39,634 nt of DNA, from contig NZ_PGEM01000126.1 in the NCBI RefSeq assembly GCF_002934005.1, forward strand, positions 1 through 39,634, written 5' to 3'. This document shows, one piece after another, positions 19,603-29,188 of this stretch; position 1 is the first letter of the stretch; every line of letters starts with the position of its first letter. This stretch comes from Cuspidothrix issatschenkoi CHARLIE-1 (lineage in GTDB: Bacteria > Cyanobacteriota > Cyanobacteriia > Cyanobacteriales > Nostocaceae). Position numbers and translations under genes: made by a program. The notes under the pieces are model-generated. The model was not told where the DNA came from. It ran no database searches and saw only the letters and a list, made by a program, of their open reading frames with translations.

Positions 19603-20721
19603 ATGAATCCAGGAATTGACCTCCAAGGAACTTTTATTCAATCTGTCAAGGACTTAGGCCTACCCCCAGGGACAGCCAAAGCCCTATGGATGCCATTGCC
19701 CATGGTATTGATGTTAATTGGGGCAACAGTTGGCGTATTAGTTGCCACATGGCTAGAACGGAAAATTTCTGCAGCGGCACAGCAACGAATTGGACCCGAA
19801 TATCAAGGTCTGTTTGGGTTGTTAGTACCTGTAGCCGATGGTCTGAAGCTGGTATTCAAAGAAGATATAGTACCCGCTAAAGCAGATCCTTGGCTATTTA
19901 CCCTCGGTCCAATTATTGTCGTTTTACCAGTATTTCTGTCCTATTTAATTGTGCCATTTGGACAGAATATCATCATAACTGACGTAAGCATGGGCGTGTT
20001 TTTATGGATTGCATTATCTAGTATTCAGCCCATTGGCTTATTAATGGCAGGTTACGCCTCCAATAATAAATACTCTCTGTTAGGTGGTCTACGGGCAGCA
20101 GCCCAGTCCATCAGTTATGAAATTCCCTTAGCATTGAGTGTACTGGCGATCGCCATGATGTCCAACAGTCTCAGCACCGTTGACATCGTGAATCAACAAT
20201 CCAACTTTGGCATTTTGGGCTGGAATATTTGGCGACAACCACTAGGATTCATGATCTTTTGGATCGCCGCCTTAGCAGAATGCGAACGTTTACCCTTTGA
20301 CTTACCAGAAGCAGAAGAAGAACTAGTAGCAGGGTATCAAACCGAATATTCAGGCATGAAATTCGCCCTTTTCTACCTCAGTTCCTACGTTAACCTGGTA
20401 CTTTCTGCCCTATTAGTAGCTATTTTATACCTTGGTGGTTGGCATTGTCCCATCCCCCTGAATCTGATCAGCAACTGGTTAGGAGTCAGTGAAAGCGACC
20501 CTGCCATCCAGGTAGTAACAGCCGGAATAGGCATCACCATGACCGTACTCAAAGCCTACCTCCTCGTATTTCTTGCCATCCTCATCCGTTGGACAGTACC
20601 ACGGGTAAGGATTGACCAATTATTAGACTTAGGATGGAAATTTCTATTACCAGTCGGTTTGGTCAATCTCCTCTTAACCGCAGCCTTCAAACTAGCCTTT
20701 CCTTTCGCCTTCGGTGGATAA
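19603..20721 (+). CDS. ndhA: NDH-1 subunit NdhA (NuoH type)
   Basis: A membrane-arm subunit next to the peripheral arm of the NAD(P)H dehydrogenase-like complex 1, which accepts electrons from ferredoxin in cyanobacteria and works in respiration and cyclic flow. The 372 residues carry about eight membrane helices. Signature blocks are [18 protein letters not shown] near residues 46-63 and [27 protein letters not shown] in pieces. First gene of ndhA-I-G-E; a heptamer repeat separates it from ndhI. Confidence 0.95.
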   Translation: MNPGIDLQGTFIQSVKDLGLPPGTAKALWMPLPMVLMLIGATVGVLVATWLERKISAAAQQRIGPEYQGLFGLLVPVADGLKLVFKEDIVPAKADPWLFTLGPIIVVLPVFLSYLIVPFGQNIIITDVSMGVFLWIALSSIQPIGLLMAGYASNNKYSLLGGLRAAAQSISYEIPLALSVLAIAMMSNSLSTVDIVNQQSNFGILGWNIWRQPLGFMIFWIAALAECERLPFDLPEAEEELVAGYQTEYSGMKFALFYLSSYVNLVLSALLVAILYLGGWHCPIPLNLISNWLGVSESDPAIQVVTAGIGITMTVLKAYLLVFLAILIRWTVPRVRIDQLLDLGWKFLLPVGLVNLLLTAAFKLAFPFAFGG

Positions 20722-20723
20722 AA

Positions 20724-20789
20724 AAATTTTAGATTTTAGATTTTAGATTGTCGATTACATCTAAAATCTAAAATCCAAAATCCAAAATT
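20724..20789. repeat. Heptamer tandem repeat with inverted arms
   Basis: TTTTAGA repeats on the left face AAAATCTA/AAAATCC repeats on the right, so the tract can form a long A/T-rich hairpin. It sits between ndhA and ndhI. Short tandemly repeated heptamers of this kind are known from heterocystous cyanobacteria. Confidence 0.75.
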
Positions 20790-20809
20790 GACAAAGAGAG
20801 AGACACACA

Positions 20810-21394
20810 ATGCTAAAATTCCTCAAACAAGTTGGTGATTACGCCAAAGAAGCTGTTCAAGCAGGTCGTTATATAGGTCAAGGTTTAGCCGTTACCTTCG
20901 ACCACATGAGACGGCGACCGGTTACAGTCCAATATCCCTACGAAAAATTAATTCCCGGCGAAAGATTTCGCGGTCGGATTCACTATGAATTTGACAAGTG
21001 TATTGCTTGTGAAGTCTGTGTGCGTGTTTGTCCTATTAACCTCCCTGTAGTTGATTGGGAAATGGACAAAGCTACCAAAAAGAAAAAACTTAAACACTAC
21101 AGTATTGATTTTGGAGTTTGTATCTTCTGTGGTAACTGTGTGGAATATTGTCCTACCAACTGTTTATCTATGACAGAAGAATATGAACTAGCCACCTACG
21201 ATCGCCACGAACTAAATTATGATAGCGTCGCCCTGGGACGTTTACCCTACAAAGTCACAAACGATCCTATGGTGACACCACTACGTGAGCTTGTTTACCT
21301 ACCTAAAGGCGTAATGGATCCCCACGGAGTCCCCGCTGATGCCCCCCGTGCTGGTTCACGTCCCGAAGACTTAGTAGAAAGTGGTAATGGGTAA
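20810..21394 (+). CDS. ndhI: NDH-1 subunit NdhI, 2x[4Fe-4S] protein
   Basis: A 194-residue iron-sulfur subunit of the peripheral arm that hands electrons to the quinone site. Two clusters are visible: [12 protein letters not shown] (about residues 64-75) and [12 protein letters not shown] (about 104-115), each with the CxxCxxCxxxCP pattern. The last codons (SGNG) are read from the start of a GGGTAAT tandem repeat that continues past the stop, so the C-terminus was probably set by a repeat insertion. Confidence 0.96.
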   Translation: MLKFLKQVGDYAKEAVQAGRYIGQGLAVTFDHMRRRPVTVQYPYEKLIPGERFRGRIHYEFDKCIACEVCVRVCPINLPVVDWEMDKATKKKKLKHYSIDFGVCIFCGNCVEYCPTNCLSMTEEYELATYDRHELNYDSVALGRLPYKVTNDPMVTPLRELVYLPKGVMDPHGVPADAPRAGSRPEDLVESGNG

Positions 21395-21450
21395 TGGGTA
21401 ACGGGTAATGGGTAATCAAAATTTTTCCAATTACCAATTACCAATCACCA
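21383..21450. repeat. GGGTAAT tandem repeat with inverted partner
   Basis: Four to five GGTAATG units overlap the end of ndhI and face CCAATTA/CCAATCA units, forming a possible hairpin between ndhI and ndhG. Confidence 0.75.
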
Positions 21451-21494
21451 CTTTCTACGCAGTATTTATTAAACATCAATAAGGATAGAAAACC

Positions 21495-22106
21495 GTGAAT
21501 CTAGCAGAAGGAGTACAGTCTGTATCATTTGGCATCCTCGGTGTGATGATGATTGGGGCCGCACTGGGTGTGGTGTTATTCTCTAACATTGTCTATTCTG
21601 CCTTTTTGCTGGGAGGAGTATTCATCAGCATGGCAGGAATATATCTATTGCTAAATGGTGATTTTGTAGCAGCAGCACAAATACTAATTTATGTTGGTGC
21701 AATTAACGTCTTAATTTTATTTGCCATCATGTTGGTAAACAAAAGAGAAGATTTTTTACCCTTGCCTAGTGCTGGATTACGAAAAGTATTTACAGCTTTA
21801 GTCAGTTTTGGACTATTTGCACTTTTAAGTACAATGGTATTAGCTACTCCTTGGGCTTATTCTACCAATCCCACAGTTAGTCAAAATTCCATCGTTTTAA
21901 TTGGTCAGCATTTCTTTAGCGACTTTCTGCTACCCTTTGAGTTAGCTTCCGTTCTCTTGCTGATGGCAATGGTAGGGGCAATTATTCTGGCGCGTCGTGA
22001 ATATATCCCCGATCAAGTACCAAAATCTGATCTACAACAAACAATTTTAACCCTACCAGAACGCCCCAAAGAACTCATCTCCACTGGTAGCGGTACTGAC
22101 AACTAA
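21495..22106 (+). CDS. ndhG: NDH-1 subunit NdhG (NuoJ type)
   Basis: A 203-residue membrane subunit with five membrane helices; includes [20 protein letters not shown] typical of NuoJ/NdhG. The start is GTG 21495 with an AAGGAT ribosome site 9 bases before it. It lies between ndhI and ndhE. Confidence 0.94.
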   Translation: MNLAEGVQSVSFGILGVMMIGAALGVVLFSNIVYSAFLLGGVFISMAGIYLLLNGDFVAAAQILIYVGAINVLILFAIMLVNKREDFLPLPSAGLRKVFTALVSFGLFALLSTMVLATPWAYSTNPTVSQNSIVLIGQHFFSDFLLPFELASVLLLMAMVGAIILARREYIPDQVPKSDLQQTILTLPERPKELISTGSGTDN

Positions 22107-22125
22107 CAACAGAGAACGGATCATC

Positions 22126-22431
22126 ATGCAACTCCAATACTTTTTATTACTAGCCGCAGCATTGTTCTGCATTGGCATCTATGGTCTAATTACCAGTCGT
22201 AATGCTGTCCGTGTACTGATGTCAATTGAATTATTGCTTAATGCCGTTAATCTAAATTTAATGGCATTTTCCAATTTTCTTGATTCAACATTAATTAAAG
22301 GTCAGGTTTTCACGGTTTTCGTGATCACTGTGGCAGCGGCAGAAGCGGCGGTAGGTTTAGCAATCGTTCTGACGATTTATCGCAACCGTGATACCGTTGA
22401 TATGGAGCAGTTTAATCTCCTGAAGTGGTAA
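22126..22431 (+). CDS. ndhE: NDH-1 subunit NdhE (NuoK type)
   Basis: A 101-residue subunit with three membrane helices. [17 protein letters not shown] contains the conserved intramembrane glutamate needed for proton pumping in NuoK. Starts 19 bases after ndhG; NAD kinase follows 6 bases after its stop, suggesting one transcript. Confidence 0.95.
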   Translation: MQLQYFLLLAAALFCIGIYGLITSRNAVRVLMSIELLLNAVNLNLMAFSNFLDSTLIKGQVFTVFVITVAAAEAAVGLAIVLTIYRNRDTVDMEQFNLLKW

Positions 22432-22437
22432 TATTTC

Positions 22438-23358
22438 GTGCAACTAAAGCAGGTAATCATTGCTTATAAAGCAAGAGATCCCCAGAGTAAACGCTGGGCT
22501 GAACTCTGTGCTAAACAACTAGAAAATCGTCAATGTCAAGTATTGGTGGGACCTAGTGGGCCAAAAGATAACCCCTACCCGGTTTTTTTGGCCTCTGCTA
22601 ATCAACCAATAGATTTAGCTTTGGTACTCGGTGGTGATGGTACCGTTTTAACCGGCGCTAGACATTTAGCCCCTCTCGGTATCCCCATTCTCGGTGTGAA
22701 TGTAGGCGGCCATTTAGGATTTTTAACTGAGTCCGTTGATGAGTTTCAAGATCCAGAAATTGTGTGGGACAGACTGTTAGAAGATCATTATGCCATCCAA
22801 CGGCGGATGATGTTACAAGCAGCGGTATATGAGGGAACTGGCTCAAATTTAGAACCAGTAACAGAGAGTTACTTGGCTTTAAATGAATTTTGTGTCAAAC
22901 CCGCTTCTGCTGACAGAATGATTACCTCAATTCTGGAAATGGAAATTGATGGTGAAATAGTAGATCAATATGTGGGAGATGGATTAATTATCTCTACTCC
23001 CACAGGTTCAACAGGTTATACTGTTTCTGCCAGTGGACCAATTATCCATGATGGCATGGAAGCTATTACCATCACTCCCATTTGCCCGATGAGTCTTTCT
23101 AGTCGTCCTCTGGTTTTACCACCTGGTTCTGTGGTCAGTATTTGGCCTTTGGGCGATTATGATTTAAGTACAAAACTCTGGATGGATGGCGTGTTATCTA
23201 CTTCCATTTGGCCTGGACACCGTGTTGATGTGCGAATGGCTGATTGTCGCGCTAAGTTTATTGTCCTACGGGCAAATAATTCCTATTATCAAACAATTCG
23301 GGAAAAATTACTTTGGGCTGGTACAAGGGTTCGCTACAGCAATAATCACCGTAATTGA
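22438..23358 (+). CDS. nadK: NAD kinase
   Basis: Phosphorylates NAD to NADP. The 306-residue protein has the GGDGT motif (LVLGGDGTVLTGARHLAPLG, about residues 62-80), the glycine-rich block GVNVGGHLGFL, and the later nucleotide-binding blocks NEFCV and TPTGSTGYTVSASGP. Start is GTG 22438. Its close link to the ndh genes would coordinate NADP supply with the complex that uses reduced ferredoxin; that is inference. Terminator at 23420-23449. Confidence 0.93.
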   Translation: MQLKQVIIAYKARDPQSKRWAELCAKQLENRQCQVLVGPSGPKDNPYPVFLASANQPIDLALVLGGDGTVLTGARHLAPLGIPILGVNVGGHLGFLTESVDEFQDPEIVWDRLLEDHYAIQRRMMLQAAVYEGTGSNLEPVTESYLALNEFCVKPASADRMITSILEMEIDGEIVDQYVGDGLIISTPTGSTGYTVSASGPIIHDGMEAITITPICPMSLSSRPLVLPPGSVVSIWPLGDYDLSTKLWMDGVLSTSIWPGHRVDVRMADCRAKFIVLRANNSYYQTIREKLLWAGTRVRYSNNHRN

Positions 23359-23419
23359 TTTTCATGTATCTTTTCTCAACTTTTTCCCTAGTGCGCCCGT
23401 GATGGTAAATTTATTTTCG

Positions 23420-23449
23420 CCCCCAATTTTAATATATTTGGGGGTTTTT
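23420..23449 (+). terminator. Terminator of the ndh-nadK unit
   Basis: CCCCCAA (23420-23426) pairs with TTGGGGG (23438-23444), followed by TTTTT. Confidence 0.85.
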
Positions 23450-23593
23450 AATATCTATTATCACTGACAATTAAAAGTATGAACTAGGGAAATCTGTATC
23501 TTATCACCAGATTTTTTGAGCAGTTACGCTCATAATGAAAAGAATGTCATAACCTGTTGGTATATCTTCATTGTTGATCAAAAATTCATACTT

Positions 23594-23792
23594 AGGGTTT
23601 GCTGAAAAAGTTGTCTGTGAGGAGAGGGAACAGGGAACAGTTTCAAGAGTTGGATGGGAGCTATTTTTCCTTGGTATCAAACTTAAATGCAAGGTTTTCG
23701 AGTTTCCACCTCGTAAAAGCTTGCACTCTTTTTACATGAAAACGGCTCAAACCCTTTACCTGTAATCCTTTCATGTTTATTCAGCAAGCCCT
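23594..23792. mobile_element. 199-base non-autonomous element (TIR AGGGTTTGCTGAA)
   Basis: The ends AGGGTTTGCTGAA and TTCAGCAAGCCCT are inverted repeats with one mismatch. Direct repeats ACTT flank them (23590-23593 and 23793-23796). The interior has no intact frame. It looks like the ends of an insertion sequence that has lost its transposase. Confidence 0.65.
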
Positions 23793-23917
23793 ACTTATTT
23801 TTCTTTAGTTAAAAGATAGACCTTTGGCAACAGTGCTTTTTACAGCAGGGCGCAAAATGCAAAAAATCGTCTTATTAGATACAATTTATTCACATTATAA
23901 GAGTTAAGGAGAATTAC

Positions 23918-25057
23918 ATGGCTTTATTAAAAGGCTTTGAAATTGAAATGTATACTGGTACGCCTCAAGGTGAAATTGTGGGATTATCTGACAAAATAAC
24001 CAGGGATTTAGATGGTTTTATGCGTGAACCAGATAGCCGCAATGTGGAATATGTTACGCAGCCATCTAGTAGTTATGAAAATTTGCTCTGTGGGTTGCTG
24101 CGTCCGAGAAGGGAATTACGAAATTATCTCCACAGACTCAATAATTATACTTTAATACCGGGGAGTACCTTGTCTTTAGAAGGCAGCGATCACTTTTTTC
24201 GTTCTGACCCCACTAATCCCTATCATGACTACATTGAGCAAAATTATGGAACAAAGGTAGTCACTGCCAGCGTACATATTAATATTGGTATCAGTGATCC
24301 AGAAGTATTAATGCGTGCTTGTCGGGTAATCCGCATGGAAGCACCTTTATTTCTAGCGATGAGTGCTTCATCTCCTTTCCTCCATGGGAACACCACTGGT
24401 TATCATTCTACGCGTTGGGGAATTTTTCCTCAAACTCCCGATCATGTACCTTTATTTGCTAGTCATGATCATCATATTCAATGGGTCAACGAACAGTTAG
24501 CCGCAGGAAAAATGCAAAATATCCGCCATTTGTGGGCTTCAGTTCGTCCCAATGGCGATCGCCGTCCTTATGATCTCAATCGTCTAGAATTGCGAATTTG
24601 TGATTTAGTCACCGATCCTATTGCATTGTTAGCAATAACAGCCCTATTAGAAGCGCGATTAATCCAAATTATTAAAGACCCAACCATAGATCCTTTAATT
24701 CATAGTCCGTTCTCTCCTGAAGAACTAATTACCTTGACTATGAAAAATGAAATGGCCTCTGCTACCGATAGCCTAGATGCTAAATTACAGCGATGGCAAG
24801 ATGGTAGCACTATTGTAGCTAGAGATTGGATAGCCCAAATCTATCAACAAGTATGGAGTATTGCCAAAGAAGAAGGTTTTAGTTGTTTCCTCTCACCCGT
24901 GAACAAAATTCTCCGGGAAGGTAATGAAGCTCAACAATGGTTACAACTACATAAAGTTGGTGTTGATATTCAGCGTGTAATTGCTCAAGCTATAGTGGCA
25001 ACCCAGGAACGGGAAACTGAACTAGAAAACAAAATATGTTTATCTTTGAGGGAATAG
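23918..25057 (+). CDS. gshA: Glutamate-cysteine ligase, cyanobacterial type
   Basis: Makes gamma-glutamylcysteine, the first step to glutathione. The 379 residues belong to the distinct cyanobacterial family. Visible are the N-terminal LLKGFEIEMYTGTPQGEIVG, VTASVHINIGI and the substrate-site block RRPYDLNRLELRICDL. ATG 23918 has a good AAGGAGAA ribosome site. It stands alone, with a mobile-element remnant in its upstream region. Confidence 0.92.
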   Translation: MALLKGFEIEMYTGTPQGEIVGLSDKITRDLDGFMREPDSRNVEYVTQPSSSYENLLCGLLRPRRELRNYLHRLNNYTLIPGSTLSLEGSDHFFRSDPTNPYHDYIEQNYGTKVVTASVHINIGISDPEVLMRACRVIRMEAPLFLAMSASSPFLHGNTTGYHSTRWGIFPQTPDHVPLFASHDHHIQWVNEQLAAGKMQNIRHLWASVRPNGDRRPYDLNRLELRICDLVTDPIALLAITALLEARLIQIIKDPTIDPLIHSPFSPEELITLTMKNEMASATDSLDAKLQRWQDGSTIVARDWIAQIYQQVWSIAKEEGFSCFLSPVNKILREGNEAQQWLQLHKVGVDIQRVIAQAIVATQERETELENKICLSLRE

Positions 25058-25069
25058 GCAGGGGTGCAG

Positions 25070-25089
25070 GGGCGAACGGCCGTTCGCCC
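25070..25089. repeat. Perfect 20-base palindrome
   Basis: GGGCGAACGG followed by its exact complement CCGTTCGCCC, a dispersed repeat type of Nostocales, 13 bases behind gshA. Confidence 0.75.
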
Positions 25090-25243
25090 GCACAACAGTC
25101 AACCGTCAACCATCAGGATTAAAAAAACTAATCAATAGAAAATTGTCTCCGTATATAAAAAAAAACTATATATAGCGGCAAGATTTTGGTAGATTTTTAG
25201 ACAACAATAATTTATTGCATCCATCACAAAGATTCACAAAACA

Positions 25244-25705
25244 ATGCCCCAAGTAGTTTTAGTTCATCCACAAATTCCTCCCAATACCGGTAATATAGCT
25301 CGCACTTGTGCCGCTACAGGCACGGAATTACATCTGGTGGGTCCATTAGGATTTGAAATTAGTGATCGCTATCTTAAACGAGCAGGTTTAGATTATTGGC
25401 CTTACGTCAAACTTCATTATCATGAATCAATTGAAGCATTTCAAAACGTACATCAACAGCGTGGTGGCAGATGTTTAGGTTTTAGTGTTCGTGGTAACTT
25501 TAATTACATTGGTTTTGAATTTCACTCAGACGATTGGCTGTTGTTTGGCAGTGAAACAGCCGGATTACCAGCCAATGTTCTTTCTGATTGCGACTCCACC
25601 TTATATATTCCCATGTACGAGCCGGGAGTTCGTAGTTTAAACCTATCAGTCAGCGTGGCCATTAGTTTATTTGAGAGTCGTCGTCAGCTAGGATATTTAC
25701 AATAA
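25244..25705 (+). CDS. trmL: tRNA (cytidine/uridine-34-2'-O)-methyltransferase TrmL
   Basis: A 153-residue minimal SPOUT methyltransferase that methylates the wobble ribose of tRNA-Leu isoacceptors. Knot-forming motifs are visible: PQIPPNTGNIARTCAATG (motif 1), LLFGSETAGLP (motif 2) and IPMYEPGVRSLNLSVSVAI (motif 3). Length matches TrmL, which lacks an added RNA-binding domain. Confidence 0.93.
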   Translation: MPQVVLVHPQIPPNTGNIARTCAATGTELHLVGPLGFEISDRYLKRAGLDYWPYVKLHYHESIEAFQNVHQQRGGRCLGFSVRGNFNYIGFEFHSDDWLLFGSETAGLPANVLSDCDSTLYIPMYEPGVRSLNLSVSVAISLFESRRQLGYLQ

Positions 25706-26389
25706 TTTATATTCACCAATAAAAATTTCTCATTAAGTATGATAGAAACATATTTATCAGATTAATCACAGGCTGATTTGTATAGCAAAAGTCATTGAAT
25801 ATACAGAAATAACAAAAGCATAGTGATAAATACTGATAAATGACTCTAAGATAGCATAAGAAATTTGTATAGGTATTTTCAGGGTGATTTGGCTACAAAG
25901 GATAGATTTTAGTAAATTCTCGCTACTAGATAACAACAGGATAAAACTAGTCAAAACCTTATCATGTAAATGATTTGCGTCACAGTGTATTCTGGTATAC
26001 AATAAATTAATGCAAAACAGCAGATATTGTGTACGGTTGTCTTTTAGGGAAGAATCAACGTAAAGTCTGCTATTGATAAGACGGATTAGCTCAAAAAATC
26101 TTGAAAATGTCTACAGCAGGATTATCGCTGTTTCCGCAAATGTTGCCACTCAAATGCTAAGAAAAAACAATAGAGTTAATCAAGCTATGATATTGGTTTA
26201 ATTCTAGGATTTCTCAGTCAAATGAGTATCAACGAATGACAACAGCAAACATTCCTGGGTTGTGAGGAGTGACTTAGATAAGACAACATCAAGAAAATTA
26301 TAAATTTTGCTTAGGTGTGTGAACTTGTCTAAATTACCAGAAGCAGGTTAATCTTACGTAAGTGTCTCTGGTGAATGTGATCTTGATCC
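25706..26389. other. Long gene-free leader before the LysM/M23 gene
   Basis: 684 AT-rich bases without a supported gene. It must contain the promoter and probably a long leader of the peptidase gene. I looked for the c-di-AMP riboswitch often found before cell-wall hydrolases and did not see its conserved blocks. Confidence 0.5.
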
Positions 26390-28849
26390 GTGGGTTTAAG
26401 TGATATCAATCATAAATTAATATCCATCCTCGAAAATCAAGATCAATTAAACGCTAGTGATAATAGGAGGTCGTCTTTGAAACGAGCATTGAAAAAAAGA
26501 GAGAAGGCTGTGTTGAACAATACCCCCAGCAGCGATGATGCCCCGGTCGAGCAAACAAATTCAGAGATCAATCCCAAAATGACCCGCCGGGCGCGGACTC
26601 ATAGAGCCGCCATGATTGGCTTGGCAATATCCATGGGAGCAACCAGCCTTTTGGTGACTCGACAAAGCGATCAAGCCCAAGCAGCGGCTCCTGTTGGCAG
26701 TCAAAAAGCAACTTCAATCATTCCATCTGTTGCCGAGACTGAAATGAAATTTGCCGCTACCAGAATGGATTCCCAAACCGTCCCAGTGACAGGCGCGTTT
26801 GCTAATCCCTTGGTTTTGGAACCAACAGTAGTTTCACAAGTACCCGGGCTTGAAGCTAAATGGCAAGTTGCAACTAATAGCACAACTGTCGAAGGCACTA
26901 CATCCAATGTTATTATTCCAACGAACGTAGCTGATACAAACTCTGTTCACTCACAACCCCAGTTAGGACAAGGAGTGAGCAATAGTCCGGTTCAGTCTAC
27001 ATTACCAGCAAATACCCAACTACCTGAAACAACACAACAGTTGTCTCAATCAGAAGGTATTCCTGGCAGCATGATTGCCCCCGAAAAGCTATCAGCAGAA
27101 GAATTAGGAAATAATAATGTTGATGCTCAGTTAAAAGCACAGCAAGAATTTGCCCTGTATCGCCTACAGGAAAAATCAAATCGTTTAAGAAATAGCTTAG
27201 GACAGTTGAGATCTGAGCAATCTCAAGATTTATTAAAAACTGGTATTAATAAAGCACAGCCCACTACTGTAGCTAAAACATCCATACCAGAATCAACAGA
27301 TAATATCACTGAGTCCAGCCAGTCCGAGCTTATTTCTAAGTTGAGGCAGAACAGACAATCTGGTGCGACCATACAGCAACAAACGTTGTCTATCCCAGTT
27401 TCACCAAAATCTGTCGCCCAATTGCCTGTATCAACCTATGAAGTTAAGCAGGGAGATACACTGGCAGAGATCGCTAATAATCATGGTACTTCGGTCTCAG
27501 AATTAGTCAAAGCTAATAATCTGAGTGATCCTAATGAACTCCAAATTAATCAAAGGCTCGTTATTCCTACGGACAACCTGGATAGTTCTAGCACCGCAGA
27601 TAATTCATCTTTAAAGACTCCCAGCTTAAGAACAGAGTCATTTATTGCTAATTATCCCAGTGTTACAGTTCCTTCTCCTAGAGTAACACAGCAAACAGAA
27701 CTGAGTGCTACTCCTGAGATTAATAGTGTTACCATCCCCATTCCAGCAGTAACAGGAGAGCCAGAACGGAATTCTGCGCCTAGCATCACTCAACCTATTG
27801 CTAAACCCCTGAATGTACCTGCACCAATAGCTGCCGATAAGCAAGCACAGGCTACTATTCCTATTGCTGTACCTCAAGCCTTACCTGCTCCTAATAAATC
27901 CTATGGTTTAGGTGGGGAAACTCCACTAGCAAGACCTGTATCAAAGCATGGGTTAGAAAAACCGATGCAAACTGGGTCAAAAATCAAAGGTAATGAGCGT
28001 ATTCGCAGCTTACAGGTAGAAATTGAGAGATTGCGTCATAAATACCGCACTCAACAAGCTGGTGTAGCTACTACAGATGATGAAAATAATAGTCAGTCTG
28101 TACCTCTTGCTATTGACTCAAGCAATAATGCAACTGTAGGTCAAGCAAATGCACTACAGATTCCTGTACCTCAAGCAATATTGCCAGGTTACAGTAATAA
28201 ACCATCTAAAACTCTAGCTACAGCCTCTCTTCCTAACAGAGAGCCAATTAATCCAGAATTCCTACCTTCTAAAACAGGTGCTGGCTGGAACAATTTCCCC
28301 AATTCATCCAGTATTAAGCTAAATGTGCCTCAAGTGCGGATGAATGCTTCTGAGTCTTTGGGCAAAATGCGAGGAAGCGCGGTTTCTCCATCTTTACCAC
28401 CGATAGCAGCAGTGGATATTAACTTGCCTAAAACCACTGAAGATAATTTTAATTTCCCATCTGATTCTACTACCGGCTACATTTGGCCAGCAAAAGGAGT
28501 TCTTACTTCTGGCTATGGCTGGCGCTGGGGAAGAATGCACAGAGGGATTGATATTGCTAACTCAACTGGCACACCCATTTATGCTGCATCTGCCGGTGTA
28601 GTAGAGAAGGCTGGCTGGAATAGTGGTGGTTACGGTAATGTTGTGGATATTCGCCATCCTGATGGTAGCTTAACTCGCTATGGACACAACAGCCGAATTT
28701 TAGTGCAACCTGGTCAGCAAGTACAGCAAGGTCAGCAAATTGCCGCTATGGGTAGTACAGGTTTCAGCACTGGTCCCCACAGCCATTTTGAAGTTCATCC
28801 ATCTGGTAAGGGTGCTGTTAACCCTATCGCTTTCTTACCAAATCGTTAA
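26390..28849 (+). CDS. LysM / M23 family peptidoglycan endopeptidase
   Basis: An 819-residue envelope protein of the NlpD/DipM kind. After a charged N-terminal 70 residues comes one hydrophobic segment (AAMIGLAISMGATSLLV, about 73-89) that should be the signal or anchor. A long Ser/Thr/Pro/Gln-rich linker follows, with a LysM domain at about 350-395 (YEVKQGDTLAEIANNHGTS). The last 125 residues are an M23 domain with HRGIDIA (HxxxD zinc ligands) and HSHFEVHPSG (HxH), so all metal and catalytic ligands are present and it is probably active. GTG start; a later start near the hydrophobic segment is possible. Likely role in cell division or septal wall processing. Confidence 0.88.
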   Translation: MGLSDINHKLISILENQDQLNASDNRRSSLKRALKKREKAVLNNTPSSDDAPVEQTNSEINPKMTRRARTHRAAMIGLAISMGATSLLVTRQSDQAQAAAPVGSQKATSIIPSVAETEMKFAATRMDSQTVPVTGAFANPLVLEPTVVSQVPGLEAKWQVATNSTTVEGTTSNVIIPTNVADTNSVHSQPQLGQGVSNSPVQSTLPANTQLPETTQQLSQSEGIPGSMIAPEKLSAEELGNNNVDAQLKAQQEFALYRLQEKSNRLRNSLGQLRSEQSQDLLKTGINKAQPTTVAKTSIPESTDNITESSQSELISKLRQNRQSGATIQQQTLSIPVSPKSVAQLPVSTYEVKQGDTLAEIANNHGTSVSELVKANNLSDPNELQINQRLVIPTDNLDSSSTADNSSLKTPSLRTESFIANYPSVTVPSPRVTQQTELSATPEINSVTIPIPAVTGEPERNSAPSITQPIAKPLNVPAPIAADKQAQATIPIAVPQALPAPNKSYGLGGETPLARPVSKHGLEKPMQTGSKIKGNERIRSLQVEIERLRHKYRTQQAGVATTDDENNSQSVPLAIDSSNNATVGQANALQIPVPQAILPGYSNKPSKTLATASLPNREPINPEFLPSKTGAGWNNFPNSSSIKLNVPQVRMNASESLGKMRGSAVSPSLPPIAAVDINLPKTTEDNFNFPSDSTTGYIWPAKGVLTSGYGWRWGRMHRGIDIANSTGTPIYAASAGVVEKAGWNSGGYGNVVDIRHPDGSLTRYGHNSRILVQPGQQVQQGQQIAAMGSTGFSTGPHSHFEVHPSGKGAVNPIAFLPNR

Positions 28850-28870
28850 TAGTTTCTGAGTGTCTGCTGC

Positions 28871-28897
28871 AAAGAGGGGGGTAAACTCCCTCTTTTT
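28871..28897 (+). terminator. Terminator of the M23 gene
   Basis: AAAGAGGG (28871-28878) pairs with CCCTCTTT (28888-28895), followed by TTT. Confidence 0.85.
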
Positions 28898-28980
28898 ATT
28901 TGGGGTTAAAAAATTTGGAATTTGGGAGTTGTCAGATCCAAATTGCTATGCTATATTAATAAAAGTTGATAAAACAACGC

Positions 28981-29054
28981 GGCTCAGTAGCTCAGTTGGT
29001 TAGAGTACGGGACTCATAAGCCTGGGGTCGTCAGTTCAAATCTGACCTGAGCCA
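28981..29054 (+). tRNA. tRNA with CAT anticodon (Met or Ile2)
   Basis: A full cloverleaf: acceptor GGCTCAG/CTGAGCC, D arm GCTC-GAGT, anticodon loop CTCATAA, T arm GTCAG TTCAAAT CTGAC, discriminator A, no encoded CCA. CAT may read Met, or Ile when C34 becomes lysidine; sequence alone does not settle which. The last base pair of the anticodon stem is an A-G mismatch (31-39). The integrase gene starts 135 bases after its 3' end, so the tRNA 3' half is the likely attachment site (attL). Confidence 0.9.
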
Positions 29055-29134
29055 TTAAATAAATCTTACTACACAAGGGTTTCAGCTTCTAGTCATCAAT
29101 AGTGCTAGAGGGCTGAATATTTGTTTTAACCCCC

Positions 29135-29179
29135 TTTTGACTATTTTTTGACTATGCTTTGCAAACCTAAAATAGTCAA
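29135..29179. promoter_or_regulatory. TTGACTAT sites before the integrase gene
   Basis: TTTTGACTAT occurs twice in direct orientation 11 bases apart (29135-29144, 29146-29155) and the inverted partner ATAGTCAA is at 29172-29179. TTGACTATTTT (29137-29147) and AAAATAGTCAA (29169-29179) form a perfect 11-base inverted repeat. Candidate integrase arm-type sites or an operator that controls the integrase gene. Confidence 0.6.
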
Positions 29180-29188
29180 GGAAAGTCA

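Larger units (their letters stand above)
23359..23917. other. Intergenic region nadK / gshA
   Basis: Holds the nadK terminator, then the 199-base element, then about 120 AT-rich bases that should contain the gshA promoter. Nothing else is seen. Confidence 0.6.

Noticed and set aside
25706-26389. c-di-AMP (ydaO) riboswitch before the M23 peptidase
   Set aside because: The conserved core blocks of that riboswitch were not found in the leader.
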